Shown one piece after another: positions 34,303 through 47,229 of a stretch of DNA of 64,000 nt; the stretch's first letter is position 1, and every line of letters begins with the position of its first letter. Position numbers and translations under genes: made by a program. The notes under the pieces were generated by a model that did no database searches, was not told where the DNA came from, and worked only from the letters and a program-made list of their open reading frames with translations. Source of the DNA: Heterostelium album PN500 (lineage: Eukaryota; Evosea; Eumycetozoa; Acytosteliales; Acytosteliaceae); contig NW_008805070.1 of assembly GCF_000004825.1 (NCBI RefSeq), positions 1,302,001 to 1,366,000 of the forward strand, read 5' to 3'.

Positions 34303-36604
34303 ATGACGAATTTTAAGGAAGATGAAGTTTTTAAAATTCCTTCTCATTTGAGTAAGGAATTTATTGAAAAAGAAAAAATAAGATTGTGGACCGTTGCTTT
34401 GCAGTCTAGACTGGAACTTTCTGCCCAAATTACCAACACCAAATGGGTTTTCGTAGGAGATCAGGGTGGAATTAAGTATTGGAAACGTGAGAATCCACTC
34501 AGCAACACTACTCACTCTTCTAAATCTGAAATCATTGTAAACAAGTAGGTCAAACTTGATATTGATAATTTCTTGATGGAAATAGTTTTTCATTATAATT
34601 CTTATTCCATATTTTTCAAATCTCTTTTCTTTTTTTTAATTAACATTCTTTTCCAAAAAAAAAAAAACAAAAGATCTACAAGTACAGTGATGAGTTTTAT
34701 GTCCGATATAAAGAGATTACATCTTTGGAATAAATATTTTTCATCATGTACAAAGATAACTGATTTAATAGATAACAAGAATGTCTATCAGGATTGTGTT
34801 TTGCTGCATGGAAGTCCGCATCTCTGGTTGCCCGGAAGAGACAGTTGTTTGGTGAAATACTCTGGTCCACATCCCCACTTGCCCAAGAGCTATGTCCGTG
34901 TGATTCGCTCCGTTGAGACACCGCTCTGTCCAGAGATTCCAGAGTATATGCGTACCCAACTTATTTCCGGTTTCACAGTCGAGGAAATTAATCCGAATAC
35001 CTCGAGAATCACCAATGTTATTGTGCACGACTTCAAGGTGTGCAATCCACCCTCAGTTTGGGACTCATGGCTAGTTCCCTTCATTGCGAAATGCGACAGT
35101 TGGACAATCAACAAGATGGAAAAACTCAAGCATTTCATCGAGTTGGAACCAACTTTCGACGGCGATCTTCCACAGAAACGACCAACCAAGAAACAACAGA
35201 AACAGAAACAAAGAAAGGAAAAGGCGGATCAACCATTCAAGAATTTAGTTTTCATCAATAACTTTGTAGATAAAGATAGTAGTGAGATTATCACAACGAC
35301 ATCGGTAATGTCTAATGACATTGACAACAACAATAACAATAATAACAAGAGAAAGATGGATGATCAACAATCCATCAAAGCAGAACCAAACTTTGACCAA
35401 CCAAGCCTATTCTCATTGAATCCAAAGAAAAAGTCTGAGGACATTCTCGATTTCCTGGACGAACAACAACATCATTTCAATCTAATATTCCAAAAGAATG
35501 GAGTATCTCTCATGGGTATGGTCATTCCAGAGAATCGAATTAACTTCACAAATCTCCCATTGGAGAAATCATCTTTAAACAACAACAACAACAACATCAT
35601 CAATAATAACAATAATAATAATAAGATCGACAATTTAAATAGTGTAAATAATTTATTAAACAACACCAGTTCAAATGAAGTTGAAAATGAGCTAGGTGTG
35701 AAATATCAAGATATACAAGACTATATCAATTCACAATCAGCGCATAAAATGATTTATGTTTATAAAGCTGTAAGTTTTTACCTGTTGGAAATTTCATATC
35801 AATGATTTACATATGATAATAATACTAACTTCTAATATTAACTAAAAATAGGTATTTACAACACAATCATCTCCATCATCTATATTATTTTCACTACTGG
35901 ATAGTGATAAGAGAAAGAATTGGGGACGTCCATTCGTGACCAATACCAACGAACTCTGGGAAAAGAACAACATGGCGGCAATGGAGATCAAATCGCATTT
36001 TATGAACTATTTCACGAATGGAAAGAGTACTACCATTCCATTGGACTACTATATTCGTGTCAGTCAGCATATTTTAGAGATAAAAGAGAATACATTCTCA
36101 AATTTACCTGATCGATCGTCCACCAATCATTACAACAACAACAACAACAACAGCGGATACAGTAGTCTATTGGTCACACTCGAAGAGAGAAGCAATGGTG
36201 ACACTCTACTGGTCAGACAAGAGAACTTGGTCGATGAAAGACATACCGAGCGTCACATTGAACTGATCTTCTTTTTAAACAACAAGAATTGGGCATGGTC
36301 CAATGTAATCGTTGACAATCAACCATTGGCGACAGCAGCAACAGCAACTCCATTTGGTGGACCACCACTATTGAACACACCGAACAACAACAACAACAAC
36401 AACAACTTCAACAATAACCACCATCATCACAATCAAAATCAACATCACCAAAATACATATCAAAAATCACCAATAGTAAATTACAACTTTTTAGATAGAG
36501 TGGCAATGAATGCCTCATTGTTCTTCAAAGAAAGCATCGATGAAGAACAATGGAGAGTTCAACAACCAACAACCACTACATCCTACCAAGATCACCATCA
36601 TTAA
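34303..36604 (+). CDS. START-domain lipid-binding protein
   Basis: Three exons (34303-34544, 34674-35769, 35852-36604) give about 696 residues. Residues of about 20-290 form a START domain: KWVFVGDQGGIKYWKR, then SEIIVN joined by splicing to STSTVMSFMSDIKRLHLWNKYF, the canonical helix with Trp. RVIRSVETPLCPEIPEYMR and ISGFTVEEINPNTSRITNVI follow. Splicing at the GTAGGT donor restores the START strand-helix junction. The rest has Asn and His runs, a Lys-rich segment (KKQQKQKQRK) that may be a nuclear signal, and no second recognisable domain. START domains bind sterols, phospholipids or ceramides; the ligand is not predictable. Confidence 0.8.
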
Positions 36605-37761
36605 ACTTAGTACTTGGAATATTCAAATTAAAATGTTATTTAATGTTTTTTAGAAACTCCGGGATTTATGGATCGAGGAAAAGATAGTTTCTCACTTACC
36701 ACATGTCGTGTCATTTCACACCCTTTTTCGAATCCAACAATCAAATTTAATTATGATTTTGAGAAACAATAAATTTACAATTTCTCTTTTTTTAAAAATT
36801 GTTCGACTAAACAATAAAAATCTTTGATTGTGTTGTCATATTAATCAATCATAATAATTAATTACTCTAATAGTTTTTGAGAAAGTGAAAATTTAACAAA
36901 AAAAATTATTAATTCAATGAATTGTAATTTTTTTTTTTTTTTTTTTTTTTTTGATCAAGGTTTCTTTCACAATAGTACCGTTATAAATGAAAATTATTCA
37001 AATTCAATTTTTATTTTTCAAAAACTTTGCAAACAAACCACTGATGTCATAGAGTATCCAAGGTTTGAATCAACAGCAAAAAAAAAAATATTAACAAAAA
37101 ATAAAAACAAAAAAAAATAGAAAAACTATTAATCTTCCCACACACATTTTCCTTTTCCTTCAATCACCACCAAATAATTATAATTTTGTTAATAACTAAT
37201 AAATCGTTTAAAATACTTATCTATAGATAAATAAATAAATTTAGATTTATATATTATATTAAATTTATTTATTTGTTTTGTAAAATCATTTCCTCATTAA
37301 CAAATTTTTTTAGTGAAACCAACAATCATTAGATTTTTGAAAAAAAAAAAAAAAAAAAAAGAAAAAAACTTGAACTTATTTTTTTTTTTTTAAATCTTTT
37401 TTGTTGTTTAATTTTTTTTCTTATCTTTCTTTAAATTAAAATTATATATATAAATAAACTATACATATCTCCAACTATTATTAATATTTATAAATATAGA
37501 TTAATTAAAATTTTGTTTGTACAAGTTAAAAAAAAAAAAAAAAAAAAAGACTTATTTATTTAAATTAATAGTTATTAGTTATTTATTAGTATTAGTTAGT
37601 GTTATTATATAAAAATAAAAATAAAATAAAAGTGAAGTTAAGAAAGAAAAAAAAAAAAAAAAGAAAGATAAAAAATTAAAAATAATAGTAGCAATAATAA
37701 AATAAGAACAACAACATTATAATCTCATTTTTATTTGTTCGTCACTTAGAGTATACTAGAG
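36605..37761. other. Intergenic / long 5' region, 1.16 kb
   Basis: It separates the START gene from the TIG transcription factor gene. It contains the T run at 36929-36951 and A runs at 37340-37360, 37527-37550 and 37648-37664. Such A/T-run promoters are typical of developmentally regulated dictyostelid genes, but no defined element was recognised. Confidence 0.5.
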
Positions 37762-40227
37762 ATGGCAAATAATAATGATAGCATCATGGGTGATCTCGGT
37801 GATCACTCAAACTTATCGGATTTCTCAAACTTTAGAATGTCACAATCATTGGATCTCAATGGTTTCGTCAATGCTTTCGAAAATGGAAGTTGCAACACAT
37901 TTCAATCGTTTCAACAGCAGCTTCAACAAACAAACCTTGGTATTTCAAACAATATATTTAATATAAATACAACAACAACAACAACTAATAATAATAATAA
38001 CAACCTACAACAATTCAATAATAATAATACATTTCAATCATATCAGCAACAGCAACAGCAACAACATCAACACCAGCAGCAGCAGCAGCAACAACAACAA
38101 CATATACATATTCCATCATCACCACAAATACCATCATCACCAATTCAATCACCAATGTTACATTCATCGACTTCACATCAGCAACAACAACAACAACAAT
38201 ATCATCATCAACAACAAAATAATCAACAACAGAATTTGAATTCAAGTTATAATAATATATTTGGTGGAATGGATCTCCAAGCGGAATTGAAAGAGTTGTG
38301 TTTGTCACTACGGAATCTATCGTCAGAGTCAGTTCAGCATTTGTTTTTCTTGTGTCGTGCTCTTCAACCACATGCCACTGAGGACTTGCGACTCCAGCTC
38401 ATCACAAAGATGTTCAGTGACATACCAAAGATGATCGACCAGCTCAACTTCTCCAACTACGTGTCGTATGCAAACGAACCAAGCAACCACGCTCTCAAGC
38501 TATTTCTCGACTTTAAGGAGCTCTCCAACATGCTGGGTCACGTCAGCTACGTCCAGCTGTTCCAGCTCACCAACAACTTGATTCCACCCGGTTCACCGCA
38601 GTTCCAATTTTCCATACTACAGCGTATTCAAGAGTACTTTCAGCACATCAACTACAACACCTTGAGACAGCTCAACGCAGAGAACGAATCATCGACAAGC
38701 TCACAGACCACACCGTTCCTCACCAACCAGCGTCTGCTCCAAATCGACCCATCGATCCCCGTGGAAATCATCCATTTCATCGCCGCCATGATGTCGCTCC
38801 CCATGAACGAGCTGCTCTCTTTCCACTCGTGGTTCACCGTGCTCTCCAAGAAGATGCTGGCTGTGCTACTCGCCATTCTCCAACTCGAGTCGGCGACCGT
38901 GCTCGAACTCAAGCGTATCTTGGCAACCAGCTACCCACCAGTATTGTTACAACCCTTTGAATACCAACACCACCAACACCAACAGCAGAAACAGCAGCAA
39001 CTCCAGAATCCACCACAACAATATAGCAACTCACCTTTGATCAACCCAACCAGCACACCTCCCCAAAATCTAATACCGGATTTCAATATACCACTATTCC
39101 CACTCAATCTTTCAAATTCATTTGGCTCAGTTCCAAGTGATCAAATGCACCAATCGCCACAGATGCAATCAATCAACAACACACTCTCCCAAAACATACC
39201 CAAATCACCAAGCACCTCCCAATCCCAACTCCAGCAACAACAACTCCAACTCCAACAACAACAACAACAACAACTTGTAAAGAATGAATCATCACTACTA
39301 CTCAATACTTCTGAATCCTCCATTTTAGCATCTTCAACAACCACCGATGATTGGTATGTGTTTACTCAACTCTATTAACTAACGAAAATTGATTGTTGTA
39401 TATTAATATTTATTTTCCCAAATTTTCTTTTATTTTTCCTTATTTTTTATTTTCAATTATTAGTCCATTTTATTTAAAGATTGCAAGACAACCACCATCG
39501 ACTACGGTTTATCAAAGAATTCTAAAACCATTCCCATCGGTCATGTTATGTGGACCCGGTGTCGAAACAGCAAATCTCTCCAATTTTTTTGTAGAAGCAT
39601 CTCTCCTACGTAATGACAATCACTCTGAGCTAGCAACCTGTCTCGATGGTAACAAGATCTCAAGAATCTCAAACGGTGTCTTTGCTCCTTTCAAAAAACT
39701 TAAAATCCTCTCAACCACACAACAACAAAGAACACTTTTCCGACTCAAGTTTGTATTAAAGCGTTATATTGGAAGCGACTTCCAAACAATCTCAAAGGCA
39801 TCAGTTCTATCTGATCCAATTGAAGTTTTTTCACATACTATTTATTTAACTGATAAACAAGATGGTAAGTTTAAACTATATATCGATCTATTCGATTCAA
39901 TTTAAAGATAATATATATTAATTAATATCAATTTATTATTTGTATATAGTACCATTACCACCAACTGTTACAGAAGTGATTCCAGCACAGGGTCCACCCA
40001 ATACAAGAATGGTTGTATTGGGATCTAATTTTGTCAAGACCGAAAGTCTCTGTGTTGCATTTGGTCCGATGCAATCCGCAGGTCAATTTTATGAAAAGGG
40101 TACTATTATTTGCAATGCACCAGAGCGTGTAGGTTCAGTTAAAAGTGGTACTTCTGTCACTGTTAAAGTCAGCAATGATGGTGAACAATTCTCTACCGAC
40201 AACATAAATTTTACCTACACCAGATAG
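37762..40227 (+). CDS. TIG-domain transcription factor, possibly CudA/STAT-like
   Basis: Three exons (37762-39353, 39464-39864, 39950-40227) give about 756 residues. The N-terminal 170 are Gln/Asn runs, then a helical region (residues 170-400) follows. Exon 2 encodes an Ig-like DNA-binding-type region: PFYLKIARQPPS, NKISRISNGVFAPFKKLKIL, TLFRLKFVLKRY and SDPIEVFSHTI. This has the rhythm of the STAT core (NGSLSAEFKHL and PVVVISN). Exon 3 is a TIG/IPT domain (PTVTEVIPAQGPPNTRMVVLG). STAT-like plus TIG architecture and length recall Dictyostelium CudA, a prestalk/prespore regulator, but I cannot confirm orthology. A Rel/COE-like factor is the alternative. Confidence 0.6.
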
Positions 40228-40680
40228 GAAAAAAAATAAAAAATAAAAATAATAAAAAATATAAATATATAAAAAAAAAATACCAAAACCAAAGAAAGAA
40301 TAATCACTTGCTTTTTATTTTGATAAATACAACACCTTTTTAACTTTGCTTCAAACAGAACACCCATTGTGATTTATCAACTTTAAAAAAAAAACCAAAA
40401 ATGCAATGGTACCTCGGATTGGCGTTTTTATTTGAAAAACCAAAAACTTTCACACTCCCCCCCTTTGTGTTATGACCTCCGAATTAATCTAATCATTTAA
40501 CAAAAAAATTAATCATTAATTTCTCTTTTTGTTGTGAATGATTTTATTCTGATCTTATTTTTCTTGTTAACCTTTTTTAAAGTCACATGATTTAATTATT
40601 TATTTCATTTCAATATTCTTTTTTAATTATTTTATTATTTATTTAATATTTATTTGTATTGTATAGATTATCTTTATATC
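40228..40680. other. Intergenic, 450 bp
   Basis: Spacer between plus-strand genes, AT-rich. A C-rich patch (CACTCCCCCCCTTTG) lies at about 40450-40464. No gene was seen. Confidence 0.55.
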
Positions 40681-42729
40681 ATGGGAAATCAACAAACAAG
40701 ACCTATTGAAGAAAGTATGTTTTTATATTACGAGTACTAATATATATATGGAGTTTTGAAATGTATGTTAATTGATTTATTTGTTCCTATTGAATTCTTT
40801 GATAGATGATCCACAAAAGAAGAAAAGAGAACAGATCATAGAGGAGATTCTTCAGACAGAGAGAAGCTATGCTAATTATATGTGTGTCATTGAAGACCTA
40901 TATATAGAGCCAATGACCAAGAAATCGATTGTCAAGAAAGAGAGTCTGGCAGAGTTATTCTCAACGATACAACCTATCATTCAGTTCCATCGTGATTTCT
41001 TCCAAGAGTTGGCTATCTGTTACAACTCTTTCAATTGGGCATCACAACCGATACCACTCACCAGAACCACCACCAATGACGATGGTACAACTGTAACGAC
41101 CACAACCATTTCAAAACCATCGCCCACTGCCAAGAAACCACAAACATCATTGGAATCAACCATTGCCATAACTGATATTTTTAACAAACATGTAATTACT
41201 ATTTTTTACAATATATTTTTAACAATATCTATCAATCAATCTAACTGTTAATTATTATTGAAAACAAATAGAAAGGAAATTTCAAAATATATAGTGCCTA
41301 TATTGTGTCATATGATAATATTATGATTACTCTCAATAGACTCAGAAAGAAATCATCTGTTTCTACATTTTTAGATGCAAGTAATCAAATTAAATTAAAG
41401 AAATGAAATAATTTTAACATTTTATTATCTTTGAATATTTCTAGAAAGCTAGATCAGATTCAACCTCAAATGGACAAGATCTAAATTCTTTATTGATTAT
41501 GCCAGTTCAAAGACTACCAGTATGTTTAACCAATAATTATAGATTTTACGATTAAATTTATAACTAATTTCTTTTTCAATTAATTTAGAGATATGTTTTA
41601 TTATTAACTGTATGATAGATTTCTTTTGCATTATTTCTACTGTGCTTGCTTACTTACTTGTTTATCATTAATTTTAGGAATTATTAAAAAGTACACCAGC
41701 TGGACATGCCAATATTAAGATATTGGAAACATGTATTAGTAATATTAAAGCTGTAACTTCATTCATCAATGAAGCAAAGAGAGATGATGAGAATCAAAGT
41801 AAAGCAAAAGAATTCCAAGATGGTCTAATTGATAAAGTGGTAAGTTGTTGAAAATATCTATTAAAGATAGAGTCAACAATAGACATACTAATTTGTTATC
41901 ATTCGCAAACATTAGAATATTATGGAAGCATTTAGAAAATTACAGTTAACAGGTGAGTGCTCCATTCACAGTATGTATCCTGTTAAAGAAGAGGAGGCAA
42001 TCATCAAGAGAATTCATAAGCACAGAAAGACAAAGTCTGCCGCCAAGGTAGAGGATGTATTCCCAGAGGAATTTAAACTTGGCAAGGACTATACATTCTG
42101 TATTTTCAACGATTGCTTCCTCTTGATGTCAAAGCCACCAAAGTCATCAATCTCCAATCTCTTGAACTCCAGTAAAGTCTGGACTATCAATGATTGTTCA
42201 CTCTTGAAGAGTACTAAAATCATTGATGTATTGAATATCTTTGGTAAATATAATATTCTTTGAATTTAATTAATACAATAGACATCCAACGTTGATATAC
42301 TAATTACATTTGTATATACATATTATATATATATATATATATGCAGATTTTAAACATTGTGTATTATTAAGTACAGAGAGATCATGTTACTTTATTCAAT
42401 TTTCAAATGCAGAGAATAAAGACAAGTTCATCAAGACGATTGCATTCATCAGTAAGATCGATTGGAAGAAATCGATGGCAGTTACCGATGCCAACTTGGC
42501 TCAGACTACCTCTAATGCATACTCTAATCTACCAAGTGTTCTTACATTGCGTCCAACTGCACCAACACGAACTACTACCTCTGTGTCTCTTTCGGTTTCT
42601 TCTAAAGACAACAACACTTCCCATGCCAAGAAAGAATCATTCTTCTCGTTGGGTGTATCAAAGAAAGAAGATACCACAACAACAACAACAACAACTACCA
42701 CCACCAACAACAATAACAAGAAGAAATAA
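40681..42729 (+). CDS. RhoGEF with DH and PH-like domains
   Basis: Eight exons (40681-40714, 40806-41191, 41272-41376 or 41380, 41445 or 41449 to 41519, 41589-41609, 41678-41839, 41916-42243, 42347-42729) give about 497 residues. The DH domain covers residues 15-255: KREQIIEEILQTERSYANYM (CR1), YSAYIVSYDN, and SLLIMPVQRLPRYVLLLTELLK (CR3). A PH-like domain follows (FCIFNDCFLLM, DFKHCVLLSTERSCYFIQF, FIKTIAFISKIDW). The N-terminus MGNQQTRP could be myristoylated. It activates a Rac-type GTPase at membranes; which one is unknown. The third intron has a GC-AG alternative, and exon 5 is only 21 nt. The C-terminus is a Thr/Asn/Lys tail. Confidence 0.88.
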
Positions 42730-42905
42730 CCAGACAAAAGATCAACACAGATATCAAATACCAACTACTATTTATTAAATTGTTTTTTTTTTCTTAGAAA
42801 AAAATACTAAACTAAAAGACAAAAGAATTGTAAAATAAACAAAGATTTTTTTCGAAAATATATTAGAAAAGAATTAATCAACAAACAAACCGTTATAGTT
42901 AATTA

Positions 42906-44651
42906 ATGTCTAAAAGAAAGAAAGAAAGTCAGAATAATAATAGTATAGATAATAGTAGTCATGATAATAATAACCATTTGTTTGTGAAATTACCATTTCT
43001 TTTATTAAATAAAATAGCAAGAGAGTTTGATGACATAATAGATACAATCTGTTTTAGTTTAGTTTGTAAGAGATGGTTTGAAAATAGAAATAAATATCTA
43101 TTGTTCAACTGTAAAGACTTTAGTAGTATTTTGTTAAAAGATCCCAACAACATTAATAGTAAACAATTTACATTGAATTCTTATATGAATCTATTTCAGG
43201 AATCAATCAATCAAAAATCAGTTTATAAACTATTGATCTTCTCACCCAAGAATCCCAGATATGATCATATATCTGAATACTTGCAAAATAAAGATACAAA
43301 TGCCGATTACTATCAAACATTAGGTAACTATTTCTTGTGCTTGTTTAATAATAATTGTAGTTCAAATATATATCTAACCTAATCAATCTATAACTAATTG
43401 ATAGATGAACTTAAGAGAAGCGAAATACCATCAAATTGCAATTGGATTATAATGGATAATTGTATAGTTATTGACGATGATTTCATTGATAAACTTGAAA
43501 GGTCAAATGTCAATACTCTTCAACTTCTTAGCGATCAACCAGGTAGCATGCGAATCAGTAGGATATTACCATCGAGTATCAAAACTATCATCTCTGAGTC
43601 TCCAATAGAACAATCTGTATTACCATTGGAATTGGAATCTCTTAATACCGATGCATACAACCAACGTATAGATGGATCTCTCTTTCCTCGATCACTCAAA
43701 GTTTTAAAGATCTCTAGTTATGGAATTAGACCAAACAATTTCGGAATGCTACCACCCAATCTAGAGGAATTGTATTGTCCAATCGTAAACCTTAAAAAAC
43801 ATTTGGATGACGGTGATCAACTTCCATCAACACTAAAAATCGTAACAATATCACCAGATAGTTTGAAGTTTATCAAGCATCTACCATCAATTCACACACT
43901 CACAATAGACTGTCAGAATTCAGGTGATAAGCTTGAAGTTGGTGATATTCCAGCGAGTGTCACCCACCTTGAAATCTATAGTTTCTTTGGTGTGAAAATC
44001 ACAAGTGAAATGATTCCACCCAATATCAAATATCTAAAACTCAGTGGTAGTACTTTATTCGACAAGAATACGTTTAGTTTGCTTCAACACTTGGAAACAT
44101 TGGACCTAACGGATTTATCAACAATAAAACATCAACACTTTGGTACTCTCCCAAACAGTCTTAGATCTCTATATTTACCATTTACATTCAACAAAAGCAT
44201 CAGTAGCTCTATGGTGTTACCTAGGATGTTGGAGTTCTTGGATCTAGGTTATAGCTTTGATTATAAAATCAAAGGATTATCTGTACTCAAGTCACTCAAG
44301 ACGCTGGCTCTCTCCAAAGATATGTATAGTGAAACACTCAAAGCTTCATCGATTCCGAAATCAGTTGAGACTCTCCATTTCAAAAATCCACTGTTGATTT
44401 CTCCAGATGTAATACCACCAACCGTTAGATCGATATCTTTCACAAAGGATTTAGACCCAATGTCACTAGCAATACAAATCCCACAAACGATTAGTTCAAT
44501 CAATTTCAGATTCAAATCAACAGACTTCAAAGCAAGACGATTATCCAAAGAATCATTCCTTTTATTTGGAGTAAATCAAAATGTAACAGGTTATTTTTGC
44601 AATTCAATTAAAATTAAAGATACACAACAGAAAATAAATATACAATTTTAA
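42906..44651 (+). CDS. F-box/FNIP repeat protein
   Basis: Two exons (42906-43323, 43405-44651) give 554 residues. The F-box lies at residues 25-70: VKLPFLLLNKIAREFDD, then FSLVCKRWFENRNKYLLF. From residue 140 onward irregular FNIP-like leucine repeats of 20-22 residues recur (IPSNCNWI, LPSSIKTI, FPRSLKVL, LPPNLEEL, IPASVTHL, IPPNIKYL). FNIP genes are one of the largest dictyostelid families and probably form SCF ligase adaptors. A damaged tandem copy lies immediately downstream. The intron splits residue 140 with a GTAACT donor. Confidence 0.85.
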
Positions 44652-44690
44652 GTTGACAATAATTTCTCTGATTAGTTTTGATAGTTCAAA

Positions 44691-45236
44691 TAAAGATGAA
44701 CACAGATATTAATTAACAACTATTTATTAAATTGTTTTTTTCAAAATTAAACTAAATAATAGATACAATCTGTTTTAGTTTAGTTTTTAAGAGATGGTTT
44801 GAAAATAGAAATAAATATCTATTGTTCAACTGTAAAGACTTTAGTAGTATTTTGTTAAAAGATCCCAACGACAATAATAGTAAACAATTTACATTGAATT
44901 CTTATATGAATCTATTTCAGGAATCAATCAATCAAAAATCAATTTATAAACTATTGATCTTCTCACCTAAGAATCCCAGATATAATCTCAAAGTTAAATA
45001 CATAAGATAAATATACAATTCCACCCAATATCAAAAGTTTTAAGCTATGTAGTAGTGTTATATTCGACAAGTATACATTTACATCGCTTCAAAACTTGGA
45101 AACATTGGATCTATCGAATCTATCAAAGCAACAACACTTGGAAGGACCTAGATCTCTATTTACCATTTACATTCAACATGGACATCAGCTCTATGGCGTT
45201 ACCTAGTTCGTTGGAATTCTTGGATCCAAATTAAAT
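44691..45236 (+). pseudogene. Decayed tandem copy of the F-box/FNIP gene
   Basis: Three blocks repeat the upstream locus in the same order: 44691-44748 matches the RhoGEF 3' UTR at 42737-42795; 44757-44989 matches F-box exon sequence 43036-43268 with few changes; 45021-45235 matches repeat-region sequence 44024-44245 with more changes. The parts in between, about 240 bp of the gene start and 750 bp of the middle, are missing, so there is no start codon and the longest open frame is 62 codons. The copy therefore arose by tandem duplication of a unit that began in the RhoGEF 3' UTR, followed by internal deletions. Confidence 0.85.
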
Positions 45237-45349
45237 CTTAAATTTATATTCTATTATGTTGATCATCAAGAAACAGTAGTTTAATTTGAAAGATTACTTT
45301 AATTTTTATTCTGTATGTTTATTTATATATACAATGGAGTTATAAATGA

Positions 45350-46646
45350 TTAGTGTGATTGGTTCATTTCGCTTGTCCCTGATGATGTTGAGTTTAAAAG
45401 CTTTTGGTTATATGAGTTTCTCCTGTAGCGATGCTTTAGTGATGGCGAAATGAAGAGCTGTGGACATCGACTCTTGAACATTGCCATGTCATATGAATTA
45501 GATAGTGATCTCGATCTAGTGCTGAGAGGTCCTCTTGGAATGTCGATACCACTTGATTTCGATAGAATATCAATTGTTGACATTGGTTCAATTAAATTGT
45601 GTAAAAGTTGTTGTTGTTGTTGTTGTTGTGATTCTTGTTGATTTTGCTGTACAAATGTATCTGTTGATTTGATTATATTATTACTATTGTCAATTTCATT
45701 AATACTGCTTACTACTAGTGATACTGCGGTGTTTGTTGATGAAGCTAGAGAGCTTGATGAAGCACCGGTTGAAGCAGACTTTGGAATGATACAGTCTTCA
45801 CTTTCGTCCGTGGTCAATGTGGTGTCCTCTGACTCCTCAGTGTCAGACTCCTCCGGCTCCTCTTGTTGATTCATGATATCCGATATGATGTAACCACGTT
45901 CATCAATACCACTAAGGTAATGATTATACTCGAATTCATTTACTACAATATTGAATTCCAATTCCTCCAAGATCTTTCTTTCAATTTCGTTTGTTTCCTT
46001 AACAGACACTCCTCCAACTATTTATTCGATAAAACGAAAGATTAGTTTTACACTGATTTTGCCAATTGGTCAAATAACTAATTACCTCTTGCATAAACAT
46101 TTGTTGGATAGAAATAATCATCATAGAATTTAATGGAAACCAAAACACTACAAATCGAATTTCCAAAAATAAAAGTAGTTTTTTTTTTGGTTAGTTCATT
46201 TTTTAATCTAATTGATCGAAAATTAATACATACCATCCAAATACAAATCTATGAACATTATATGAATTTAGTGTATATTCCTTTTTTAGCATTCTATCGA
46301 TATAAATGAGGGATATGATGAAACAACTGTAACTGCAACCTAGGAATGTTACCAAACGCTTCATATAGTCGACGATGCTGATTGCTGGTTTCACACCCAA
46401 TGGATTATAGAAAACACCGGTCATCTCTGTGTTATCTAATCTATCACCATCACTGACCAATTGCTTTAGTATCTCAGCATATATAAATGAAATAGGATCG
46501 TAGCTCTTTGCATCGAATTCATCCCATATATTTATATAGATTGGTTGTGATGACTGTGTTGGATCTATTGAAACATTCAATCTAATTTCATTTCCAACTC
46601 TAGTTCTACCATTTAGTTGATTGATTTTGTGTATCACGCTAACCAT
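45350..46646 (-). CDS. PHO80-like cyclin
   Basis: Three exons (46646-46234, 46147-46086, 46017-45350) give about 380 residues. The cyclin fold lies at residues 60-205. It includes MKRLVTFLGCSYSCFIISLIYIDRML, NVHRFVFGCVLVSIKFYDDYF and ARVGGVSVKETNEIERKILEELEFN. The last block is diagnostic of PHO80/Pcl-type cyclins, with VGG and the NEIE helix. These cyclins activate a CDK5/PHO85-type kinase in nutrient signalling or cell-cycle entry; the partner cannot be read here. The C-terminal 170 residues are acidic, Ser/Thr-rich and have a Gln run, then an Arg/Ser-rich end. It is convergent with the decayed FNIP copy. Confidence 0.85.
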
Positions 46647-47229
46647 AGCTATTTTAAAAGTAAGTTATAAAAAAAAAAAAAAAAAAAAACAACAATAATT
46701 ATAAAACTCTACTATCTATCTGTCTTTATTTTCCTTAACTATTACTATAAGATAAGTATATATTAATATTTGAAATAATAATTATTTTGATAAAACGGTT
46801 AAGGTTTAATCAATAAAAGTTTATCTTAGATTTGTGATGAGGAGTCACAACGAAAAAAAAATAATTTAATAAATTTAAATGAAAATTTGATAATGGATCG
46901 AAAATGTGTTACCATGAATTATTTTTTTGATCTAGATATAAACTATTTTGTGTGGGGGTGTTGTAACCCTAATAGGAAAAAAATAATAAATATTAATCTT
47001 TGATTGGGAATAAATCGAACAGTTTGGGTACTTATTCCCTGTAAAAGATTAGTTTATTTATATGAATTGAATTTAAGTGATAAGTGATTATAATTAAAAT
47101 AAATAAATAAATAAATAAAAAAAAGATGTTCAGTTGTTACATATATTTTGTATTTATTATAAAGAAAGCGTCGAAATGAAAAAAAAAATAGATAGTTTTA
47201 AAATCTAATTTGTGTGAAAAGTTGGTGAA
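46647..47229. other. Intergenic, 580 bp
   Basis: It holds the promoter of the cyclin gene and the 3' flank of the hydroxylase gene, both minus strand. An A run is at 46671-46690. A GTGTGGGGGTGTTG patch near 46954 is unusually GC-rich for the spacer. No gene was seen. Confidence 0.55.
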
